From Apostichopus japonicus (taxonomy: Eukaryota > Echinodermata > Holothuroidea > Aspidochirotida > Stichopodidae): DNA of 64,000 bases. Within the stretch, counting starts at the first letter, position 1, and each line of letters opens with the position of its first letter. The stretch is taken from positions 17,107,917 to 17,171,916 of the forward strand of contig NC_092571.1 of the NCBI RefSeq assembly GCF_037975245.1, in the 5' to 3' direction. The notes beneath the pieces were generated by a model. That model was not told the DNA's origin and searched no databases. It saw only the letters and a list, made by a program, of their open reading frames with translations. Shown here piece by piece: positions 1-12,100 of this stretch. The position numbers and the translations under genes are program-made.

Positions 1-25
1 TATGTATCACTTTTCATTTCAACAG

Positions 26-130
26 AGGGCAGTGTTCTGTTTATCACTATGGCGACATCCAAGCTGCAAAGGATTTTACAGCAGAGCCGGATACGTTTTT
101 CTTCATTCTCGGATACAACCCAGAAACAAG
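26..130 (+). CDS. RERE: RERE exon: end of BAH domain
   Basis: The frame beginning with codon 27-29 reads [17 protein letters not shown] and then ends in ILGYNPETR, with the last codon split before a GTAGAT donor at 131. This is the end of the bromo-adjacent homology domain of RERE-type proteins. It joins in frame to the exon at 942, completing an Arg codon. A 49-bp tandem repeat follows just inside the intron. Confidence 0.85.
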
Positions 131-3100
131 GTAGATCTGCATAGGTCACTTCCGGCAAGAACAGGCCTGAAAATATTCAGTAGGCCTTTAACGGACATAG
201 CCTAACAACACAGGCCTGAAAATATTCAGTAGGCCTTTAACGGACAAAACCTAACAACACAGGCCTGAAAATATTCAGTAGGCTGTTAACGGACATAGCC
301 TAAGTATTTTCTATTCTCTGTAGGTGAAACTTACCGAGTGTTGGGGTGAGATTGGTTTCTCAAATGAAAGCAATGATTCAAATGTGACACAATAATCATA
401 ATTTGGCAAACGGTCAGTGGTCAGTCAATAGCTCGACACTAGGATATAGGATGGCCACTATTTAATGCACCATTGGGAGATAGAAGAAATACTTGGCTAG
501 AGTATTTATATTTTTGTAGTGAATATTTGAAAGGGTTTACATGTTTTTTTATTGTTTTATATAGTTGATGTTTGTAAGTTTTATTATAGTTTATATGCAA
601 TATAATTTATTATAGCAGGGTGGCCGAACTGTGGCTCGTGAGCCACATGCATTTCATGGAAGTTTGATTTGCAGCTCGTTGGAACTATGTTCACAGAGCT
701 TCTGTTTTGGATCACAGTTAATGTCAAAGGTCAAATTGATAAACCATTCATGACTTACAGCTCTCATCATTTCTCAACATCTGAAGTTCAAATTGTGCAG
801 GTCTTACATTAAGCAAGCTCTGGGCCACCCCCTGTAATAAAGTGAAGAATGAGTTGGTCTTGTGTGCACCATCCACTGGACTAGTGACACGTCCGTCAAC
901 CAAACCGGAGGTTTTGATTTGCTCATCGTTTCCTTTTTCAGGCGATTAGCTAGCACCCAAGGGGAAATCAGAGTGGGGCCGAGTCACCAGGCCGCCCTAC
1001 CCGCGCTTAGGCCCCTCCCGGAACCATCAGGGGAGGTGATCACAGACTACGAAGAATTGGTCTGGAAACCAAAGACGAACGACATAGATTTAAACATGTA
1101 CCTACAGGCTGCCAGGTGAGAATGACTTTATCTCTGAAGCCAGCTGTACACCGACTGACTTAACGCAACTTGACCGTCATGACGTGGAAAACGTTGTGGA
1201 TAGTTAGGCAGTGTACCTGTGCTAAAGACTACAAGTGATTTTGCCAGTTTTTAAGGTGCCTGTGCTTTAGTCTCGCTTGCAGTTGGCATTTTGTGTTTGC
1301 TTGCGATTAGGACTGCCTGTTTTTCATGAAATATGATCAATCCTGACGAAAAGATAGGCAGTTTGTGACCTAGATGATTTCTAGTCGTAAAAGAAGAGGC
1401 ATTCATGGCATGCTTTGATCACTTGTTCATTTTGCAAAAGGTCAGGTTTTAAGAAATATGTGTCTTAATTGGTAGGTCACAACCCTGTCATGTTGCGTCA
1501 GGGTTGCACTCAGTTTGGGCAATGTGCGGACAGGTTTAATAACTGACCAGAGAGCGGTATATTCTAACCCAGTAAATAGTTGCAATATATATGTTTCATG
1601 ACAAAACCAACTTTCCAAAATTGCTGATGTTCTTGATGCAAAAATTTATATCCAGTTCTTCCCCTGGAAAGTCTTATGAACTCAATTGTCAGGATACCTT
1701 TTCATCATGCAGTTTTATTGTCCCATCTACCTCTGAAAATAGAAACAGAAATCCAACAATCTTGACGAGAGACCTTTTTGCAAAGAATTTCTAATTTTTT
1801 GCTCAATATCCCTTGTTTTTGTGTGTTTCCAATCTTTCCTTGCCGTTCTTGCAGGAGTATGGCAGCTTTTGTCGGGATGTGCGACGGGGGCTCTCCTGAC
1901 GAAGGATGTGAAATGGCCTCCAAAGATGACACTACCATTAATGCGCTAGAGGCGGTAAGTAATATTCCTCATTGTCAGAGTCATGTCATTCCTTCTCATA
2001 TTTATATTAAATTTGATGAGAGTGGTCAGAGTTGGGCCTAATGTGCGCTAGCGTTGTTATAGTTATTCCTTTCGATAGCCCAGTACGTGCGTGGTGTTGA
2101 ACGGGATAACATAAGTTCATTCAATCACATTTATATCAGCTGTGATGGGACACTTGGACTTTCAACTGCAAATAAGGTGCTTCTTTAGTTCATTTCATAA
2201 CAAACCAAGTAATATTGGTCTTACCCACCACACACAGTCATGTCAACAACCTCTTTGGAGACTGTAGACTTTACAGGCCGGCTGTAGGTTATGGATCTAC
2301 TAAAAGTTAAACTTTTACAAAACTTCCTATCGGGACAAAACATATGAAGCCATTCTTCATAGCATGCTTATGGAGAGAGGTTTACCTCAGTAACATCAAG
2401 TAATAAAGATTTCCTCACCCCACTCGCTAATTTTTGTCCAAACTAAATCAATATTTTAAGTTATGATTTATTTGTCTTTCATTAACTGCACTTGTGGGAA
2501 ATTGGTCTTCTTAAGAATGGTGTCTTATTACACCAATCCAACACATATTTCTTGGACGACGTCCTGAGACTATTGAGATCTGAGTATGGCATACAATCCA
2601 CTTTTTTTTACCCCCATTTAATTACTTTTGTTACTATTTTCCTCCTGTTTAGCTTCACGAGAACAATTACAGTTATTCGAAGGCACTTCAAGCTTTGGTA
2701 AAAAACCCGGTCCCAAAGACGATCGACAGGAAGTGGAATCATGACGAGATCGTAAGTAGTAAAATTCATTCTATTCCCGTCTGGATAACAGTGAATGAAA
2801 ATTATGGAAATTAACAAATGAAAAACTTAAGATAATAATCATATTCACAATGTCATGAAACTCTGAACAATTACTTAAAGGAATTGCTACCTCAAATTTG
2901 ATTTATCTATATTCTACGTAGGAAGACTGTTCTTTCTGGATATTGAAACATTTCGGTTTAAACTTCTATCCTGTAATATCCTTATGAGTGAATGATGTCC
3001 AGAAGGGATTTCTGGTTCTAACTTAATTCTTGGACAAATTTAACTCACTTGCCCTACATTAATCAGAAAGTTACAGTATTTTGAATTTTGAGCCAATTGC

Positions 3101-6100
3101 ATGGCAAGGAATCGCAAAGCTAGCTGGCTTTCTGGTCATATTTTACTTTATAGAAAATGTTTGTCAGAGGATTGAGACAATTTGGGAAAAACTTCTTCCG
3201 AATAAAGACAGAATACCTACCCTTCAAAGAGACGGTAAGCTTTCCTATCCCGTCTAAAGTTATACTAAGTCGCCATCTAGCTTTCATTTGTGATTGGAAC
3301 TGTTTGTTTTTTGTCCATAAACTTATATTATATTTTAAAAAAAATTCTCATGAATATTGGCAACTGTTTGATGTTTCTTTCAAATCTAGAGATATAGCAT
3401 TTTTAATTTAGAAAAGTCGTACTTTTGAATGGATGGCACATCTTCTTTAGTGATTATTATTATCATTATTATGATTTATATTTATGATTATTATTATTAT
3501 ATTATTATTATCATTATTATTATTATTATTATTATTATGATATTTAATGATAATTATTATTATAATGATTATTATGATGATAATGATGTTTATTATGAGA
3601 TTATGATTATGATTATTATTATAATTATAATTATTATTACTTTATATACTGTGAGATTCCAGGTATTACCGTTGTCATGGTAACATTTCAATTGCTGAAA
3701 GTTTACTTGGTTTAATACTTGGTTCTGTACTTTATATCAATCTTTCATTTTCCCCCACAATCAGGGAGAACTAATTGAATTCTACTATTACTGGAAGAAG
3801 ACACCGGAAGCTGCATCCAGCAGGGGTCACAGACGACATCGTCGTCACGGCCTCAAGAAGATCAAGACAGAACCAAAACCTGCCACTCCACCATGCAGCG
3901 ATTCGAGTAAGGACGGTAGTAGTTAAAAATTCTACAAACCTTTTTCCTGTTTTCATATTTATTCTGCCTTGCAAGCCTCATGAATCTTCAAACTAATGTT
4001 TATCTTAGTTAGTTTCAAAATTGCAGAAATTTTAATAAAACTAATAACAAAACTGAAATTCTTCTGTATATTTTACCATTAGTTAGTACCCGCTTTATTG
4101 GTGAATTCTGTAATTTGTAGCACAGAAAGAATAGATGATACTTACATATTCAGTCTTATATGCATATTCATGAAACCTTGAATTAAGACTTTCCTACCAT
4201 AATTTCAACAGTTTGAAATGTTTTTACCAAATGTCATTAACCTAGACATTTATCATGAAAGAAACGGTAGAATCTTCCTATTAAATCAGATAAAATGCTT
4301 CCTCATTTACAAAGCTGACCAAAAAAATCCTCACCGTGTTTAAAATGTTTGATGACTGTTTGAAGCCAAACTTATTTTGTGAGTGTTTCGTGTTATGTCT
4401 CAAGCTTGTTTTGATATTTCACAGTGGACGTCAGTTCTGCAAGCGAGGGCGATATCGACAGCGACGACAGCGATAAGGGCATGAGCGGCTACGCGTGTCG
4501 ACACTGCTTCACCACATGTGAGTCTGAAAGTTGTGTTTTGTTTCATCAGGCGAAGACACACTCCCTTTAATTATTCACTGAAACCTTACTGTCATCATTG
4601 ACATACATGGAATAGAATTGCACACTACGGACGTCTCTCTCCACACAGACATTTAAAGGGAGACATTACCCCATCCATCGATAATAATCTAAACAATAAG
4701 AGTACTTATGACAAGCAACTCTCCAAAAGCAGATAAAGTAAAAAATCTTAATCCAAAATGAGAGATATTCAAACTTTGATGTTACTTCATGTGTGTAAAT
4801 AGAGTGTAAATGGTTTGTCATGCTATTCAGCATTTACTTTCAGTATGAAATTGTTGCCAGAAAATCCCAGGAAAGCATTTCTTGGAGGTGCAATGGTCTG
4901 ATATGACTTTTGTTCGACCTCTCCAAAGTGTAATGAGCTGTAGTGAGTCTCAATCCATTTATAAATTTCATTATTATAAGGTGAAGTTGGTTCATTGTTA
5001 GCAATTTTATTGACCCAAAATAATTATTACTAAATAATAATGATGATAATGACGTAGAAGTTAAGAAATGTCATCATAATCCTCAGCAATTATTAAAATA
5101 AGTTTGGGTTTCCCGATAAATGAACCAATACTTGGGGCCAGCCTGTGTTCAAGAGGTAACTAATTCCATGTGCACCGTCATGCAACAAGGAACGGTCTTT
5201 TTCTCCATCCCTATTTGTCATTATTTAAATACTGCTTGGGCCAACCTCTAAGTTAGTGTGTAGAAGTACCACATTGAGTAAAAGATGCCTACTGTTTTTG
5301 ATGGAGGTCAAAAGTCATTTGGAGTCATCAGAGGTCAAATTGTGAAAACCTTGAAAACATGATTTCCCAATATTGGAAGCTTGGGCAGATCTCATACTTG
5401 GTATGGATGTGTAAAACATTGAGTAAAAAAGAAGCTTATTGAGTTTGGTGAAAGTCAAAGGTCATATGGGACAACAGGTCAAATCTTGAAAGCCTTGTAA
5501 ACATGTACACCTTCACTATACATTACGTCAGATCCATGAAGAAAACTGCTGTTACATCATCGAAACCACAATGCATTTTAGTTTATTTTTAAATGGATTA
5601 TAATCTCACCAGATTCCTTTCCCTGTCCTTTTCTAACAGCTTCGAGAGACTGGCATCATGGAGGAAGGGAGAGGGTGCTATTATGTACCGAGTGCAGAGG
5701 CTACTTCAAGAAGTATGGAGATTTACCCCCCATCCAATCCCCTAAGGACCCTCCGCCGTACCTCTTCAAGCCTGTCAAGGAAGAGGAGGTTCTAGTCATC
5801 AAGCAAAAACTCAGAAAGAGAAGACAAGACTTTGTGAGTTGACAACAATTTTCTTTTTTTCAATTTTTTTTTTTCTTTCAATTTTTTCAAATTTCATTAT
5901 CTTTCAAATTTTTCTTTATTTCCTCTGAAAAAAGGATTTTGAACTTCCGGCTGAAGAAAAGTTTAATGTAGAATGGTGCAGAATTTTTGTTGAAGATGAC
6001 AGTTATAAATGTCTAAAATGTTTAATTGTTGAAGATATATTCCAAAGGCAGAAAATCTACACCATAAAGTGAGAAAATATTCCACTCTGTACTTTGAAAA

Positions 6101-9100
6101 CCCCATCTTGTCCCTATTTGGAGATATGATGAATTTAATGTATCCTGTGTTTTACTGAAAATGGCTTCCCTTGATTTCAAAAGTTGACCAGGGAAGCAAA
6201 CCAGTACTTGCAGCCCTCTGGGTAAGGGGGAGGGGGGTAGGTGTAGAATTACAATTTTATGAATGAAATATTAGAAGAATTATCAACTCTATGTACTTGA
6301 TGATTTGAAAGAAAACAAAAAAATAACAACAAGGAACAGTATTTTATATGGTTTGTAATTTTGGCTAGGAGTGCCAACTTTTGTGAGATGACATTTTCCC
6401 TGTAAGAGAAACTGTTACATGAACTCACAAAGAAATGAAACGTGGCAGACGATGAAGGAGATGTTAAATTTAACATGCAAAATGAAATGAAATTTACAAG
6501 TGCTATCATCTTTTCGTTCCGCTAGTCCGGTTCTCGTCGCGGTCGCTGCACAAGCGAGCCCAGCAGTCCCTTATTGACCAACCGTCGACAGAGTAACAGC
6601 CTCTCCAGAAGCTCACCGAGTGGCATGAGTTCATCAAGCGAGGGCAGTAGAGTGAAACAGGTATGGTTATGAGTATTCGTCATCAGTTAATCATAACGCT
6701 CAATAATTCTCAAATCCTTCCTTCAGAATACCTGACACAATTTTTTTTTTAAAAACCTAATTAAAATATAAACATATAAAATATCAAAAGACCAATTTAA
6801 TTTGAGGGAAGTACCTGTATGCCAAAATAATCATTTATATAATGATCAGCTGATATACAATATATATATATATGTAAAATTGAGTTGTCTTTGTAGCACA
6901 AATAGAACAACAATTGGGATCATTTTTAACAGCATAAAATGTAAGAATATAGGGAGAATATACAGTGAATAATTTATCCGGTATCACATCTCAAAATGCT
7001 ACGCCGCATAATGGGCAAATTGCTATAAAAATGCAAAGATGCACAGCAGTTTGTGTACACAGAACTATAGAATTTTAGAAGAGGCAGAGTATATGAGCCT
7101 TCAAAAATGCAAAAATACACTTAACTATTCCCTGACAAGCCTTACATTTAGCGGGCGCCGGCGATTGTTACTCCCAGATCCCCAAGATTTTGCGCTCGGT
7201 TTGCCTCTAAACTGAACAACCAGGCGACAGCTGATTGGCTTGGCTAGCTAGTGCTCTTATAACAACGTTGGGTTGAACATTTCTTCTGTCAGAAATGGCT
7301 CCCGTTCTTGGCAGGATGGCTCCCCGTCCTGCCAAAAAACCAAAGGACCGGGATCCAAAAGTGGATTCGACTGGCTCCTGGTCCTTGGCCTCTTAATGTA
7401 AGGCTTGTTCCCTGATATTTATCTTTGTAACCTAAGCTACTTAAATTTAGCTACTTAAATTTTTTTTTATATGTTTCATAATATTTTTTTACCCCCTTCA
7501 TGTTGGGTCATATAAAATTATCTTTCATTCCGATGTCCAGATACTGGAAGGTGAATCGGATCTCGGTGCTGACAGCCCGGCCAGTGTTCCAGAGATCAAA
7601 CAAGAGCCGGGAGAAGAAGAGGAGGACGATGTGGTAGATGAGAACCTGACCGAGCCAGAGACGGATGAACAGCCATCCTCTGATGTCGATATTAACCAGG
7701 TAGGTCAGAGATGTTTCGATGAACAAATTTCAACTTTGAATTTGCACGCATTACTTTGAATAAATGCTTCCTCTCGGCTTGAAAGGATAAAATGATTTTA
7801 AAAACGATAAGTGTACCTTTTTGAAGTCATTCTGATTACACGATGTAAAAATGTGGACATGTTTTGTAATGTGTACAGTTTGGTGATTAATGTCATTGAA
7901 CTTGGTACCATGTTACCAAGAGAAATAGAAATGGATAACTAAAACAGCTAATGTGAAATGACTGGAGGCATTTTATAAGACTTCTAGGCATTAATTGCTG
8001 TGGATTTGGTATAATTTTCGTTGGGATGAGCGGCGGGTGGGGGGGGGGGGTGGTTTGGAGGTGTATGGTGATGTGCAAGAGGGTTTGGCGTTTACATCGC
8101 ATGAAACTCAGACCAAGCAGCTCTCAAGTATTCTACATTTATCTTATGTGATGTGATATAGAAGTAAGCTTCATTTTACGTTAGTGTTTTTCACTGACAC
8201 CTTTGTAGAGTTTAAATCCCTGAAATATTATGATTTTCTGAATACAGGAGCAACCAGTTGCACATGTGGACAAGATGGAAAAAGATGCCAAACTCGAAGC
8301 ATCGGCTACCATAAGTTCAAAGAAGCCTGCAGAAGTAAAGGGAGCACCAACGAAGCCTGACGTGACCGAAACTAAGTCCCTTCCGACAGAAACAAAGTCC
8401 CACCCTATGGAAACGAAGCCCCACCCAACGAATACAAAGCCCCGCCCAACGGAGGCAAATCTCCACCCCACAGATACAAAGCCTCGCCCAACGGAAGCAA
8501 AGCCCCACCCAAAGGATACAATGCCCCGCCCAACGGAAGCAAAGCCCCACCCAACGGATACAAAGCCCTGCCCAACGGAAGCAAAGCCCCACCCAACGGA
8601 TACAAAGCCCCACCCAACTGAAACAAAGGCTGGCGCAATGGAAGCAAAGCCTGGCCCAATGGAACCGAAGCCTGGCCCAATGGGAGCAAAGCCTGGCCCA
8701 ATGGGAGCAAAGCCTGGCCCAATGGAAACTGACACAAAGCCAGAACCTTTGAAAACTGGACCTGCGCCTATGGATAAATCTGGCCCAGCAGACGAGAGTC
8801 AGGGTCCGTCCAAAGAAAAACAGCCGAATCTCCCGGAAATAATAGTAAATCAAAAAATTAATGTAGTAGAGCAGACGGTGGAGAAACAGAATGTACCCAG
8901 AGCGGACGTCAATCAGGCCCCAACAGAGGTCTTGGAAACACCTGCTAAAGAGCAAAAGACAGATGAAACACAAAAGAGGGCAGTCTCTGAGATGGATGTG
9001 ATGTCTAGGTCCGGTGTATCCAGTAAGACCCAGGAAATGATCGAGACCGCTCAGAGGAGGGAAATCATGTCGAATGCCATCGATGCGACTCTGTCGCAGC

Positions 9101-12100
9101 TGATTAAGACAGAGATCGAGAGAAGCGAGGCCCTGGATGCAAAGAGGGAGGCGGAGAGGAAATTTATAGGCCTCCGTCAGCACGAGAGAGCAAGGGAGAG
9201 CCTGGGGAGGTCTGGATCAATAGTCCTCCATAAGGACGCTCACGGTAACCCTGCGGTTCACGACCCGAGGCACAGCACGGAAACAAAGCAGCAGCAGCCC
9301 ACGTCGATTGCTCCCTCGTCACCCGCCGAGGTCCGTCTACCAGCTTATGCCAACAGCTATTCCTTTGGCGCACTGCCTGCCTATCTAGGTTATCCCTTTG
9401 GGCAGGAGCCCCATCGTAGGGTACCGAGGCAGGAGAAAGACGAGAGGAGGGAGAACCAGCCAGCACCCTGGAAACAAGACAAACCATCCCCGATGAAGGA
9501 GACTGTGGCCACGTCACATTCCTCCAACAGCGTTCCTCCAGCGAGTGCAAACCACAAAGGTATCAAATCGAATGCTCCGATGGAGTCAAACTTTCCCATC
9601 ATGCACCAGCGTAGGACACAGGAACCGCCGTCTAGGAGAAGGGATCCGACCCAGATCCCTGCAGAACAGTCCCTGAAACCTTCGAGCGATTTTTATCGAA
9701 GGTACACAAGTGCAATGAACATGGAAGCAGCTTTCGGGCAACCACTGCTCCCCTCGAATACCAGGAAGGATGGCAAGCACTCTGAAGCATCTAGCAGCAG
9801 CAGTATCCCTGCAAAAACAGAAATAAATCACAAAGAGTTACTGGCTGCACAGAGGAAAGAATCCACCACAGCATCTCTAAAGAGATCACCTTCGTCGTTG
9901 TCTGGTCCGTCACCGTCGATGTTACCCACTTTACAAAGGGACAGAGGGTTGGGGCCGAATCCTCATCAGAGAGAGGATCGTTATTGGGAGAAAACGGCTC
10001 ATTCCAAGGAACATCCGAAACCTGGAAACGGAGAAAACGGCAAAAATAAATTCGCTTCCTCCGATAAAAGGGAAAAAGGGATGCCACCTCTGTCGCTGTT
10101 ATCAGATGCTCATAGAAGACATGATTCTCCTCAGAGGCCCAAGCAGCTCGTAGAACAGAGGAACAGATCACCGCCCCCACCTCATCCCTTACCCTTCAGA
10201 GTCAAGGAGGAACCAAAATCTCCAGAGAGTAACCCACAGCCAGCTGACTTCCGAGCCGAGCAAGAGAATATTGACTATTACAGGAGGCGCTCTGGGTACC
10301 CCGGTGTGCCCTACCCGTACCCCTATGGAGTCAATGTCAAGTCAGAGCCCTTGGATACAGTTAACCAGAGGCTGGTGGAAGAGAGCAAAACGAACCAGCG
10401 TAACGAATCCTCTATGGTCAAACCAAAAGTGGAGCCGAGAGAGGATAAGCTAAAGCCAGCTAAGGATGAAAGAGGCAGGGAAGGAGAGAGACGGGATGAA
10501 GGAGAGGAGGAACATGTATCGAGGGGACCATCACCAGAACCGGTGGTGGTAGATAGGAATGACCACATCAGTAACAGTGCAAGGTAAGCATTCAATGTAT
10601 TATAGGAGGGAATGGGGATAGGTACAGAACAGGTGGTGGTAGATAGGAATGACCACATCAGTAACAGCGCGAGGTAAGCATTCAATGTAATATAGATGGG
10701 AATGGGGATAGGTGCACAACAGGTGGTGGTAGTTAGGAATGACCACATCAGTAACAGTGCAAGGTAAGCATTCAATGTATTATAGATGGGAATGGGGATA
10801 GGTGCATAACCGGTGGTGGTAGTTAGGAATGACCACATCAGTAACAGTGCAAGGTAAGCATTCAATGTATTATAGGAGGGAAGGGGATAGGTACAGAACA
10901 GGTGGTGGTAGATAGGAATGACCACATCAGTAACAGCGCAAGGTAAGCATTCAATATAATATAGATGGGAATGGGGATAGGTGCACAATGGGTGGTGAGA
11001 GATAGGAACGACCACATCAGTAACAGTGCAAGGTAAGCATTCAATGTATTATAGATGGGAATGGGGATAGGTACAGAACAGGTGGTGGTAGATAGGAATG
11101 ACCACATCAGTAACAGTGCAAGGTAAGCATTCAATGTATTATAGAAGGGAATGGGGATAGGTGCATAACCGGTGGTGGTAGATAGGAATGACCACATCAG
11201 TAACAGTGCAAGGTAAGCATTCAATGTATTATAGAAGGGAATAGGGATAGGTGCATAACCGGTGGTGGTAGATAGGAATGACCACATCAGTAACAGTGCA
11301 AGGTAAGCATTCAATGTATTATAGATGGGAATGGGGATAGGTACAGAACAGGTGGTGGTAGATAGGAATGACCACATCAGTAACAGTGCAAGGTAAGCAT
11401 TCAATGTATTATAGAAGGGAATGGGGATAGGTGCATAACCGGTGGTGGTAGATAGGAATGACCACATCAGTAACAGTGCAAGGTAAGCATTCAATGTATT
11501 ATAGAAGGGAATAGGGATAGGTGCATAACCGGTGGTGGTAGATAGGAATGACCACATCAGTAACAGTGCAAGGTAAGCATTCAATGTATTATAGATGGGA
11601 ATGGGGATAGGTACAGAACAGGTGGTGGTAGATAGGAACGACCACATCAGTAACAGTGCAAGGTAAGCATTCAATGTATTATAGATGGGAATGGGGATAG
11701 GTACAGAACAGGTGGTGGTAGATAGGAATGACCACATCAGTAACAGTGCAAGGTAAGCATTCAATGTATTATAGATGGGAATGGGGATAGGTGCATAACC
11801 GGTGGTGGTAGTTAGGAATGACCACATCAGTAACAGTGCAAGGTAAGCATTCAATGTATTATAGAAGGGAATAGGGATAGGTGCATAACCGGTGGTGGTA
11901 GATAGGAATGACCACATCAGTAACAGTGCAAGGTAAGCATTCAATGTATTATAGATGGGAATGGGGATAGGTACAGAACAGGTGGTGGTAGATAGGAACG
12001 ACCACATCAGTAACAGTGCAAGGTAAGCATTCAATGTATTATAGAAGGGAATGGGGATAGGTGCATAACCGGTGGTGGTAGATAGGAATGACCACATCAG

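Noticed and set aside
3429-3683. 84-codon Ile/Tyr/Asp frame
   Set aside because: Translation of the ATT microsatellite in an RERE intron.
8181-9183. Overlapping minus-strand frames of 110-288 codons
   Set aside because: Antisense shadows of the RERE heptapeptide minisatellite; composition mirrors the repeat.
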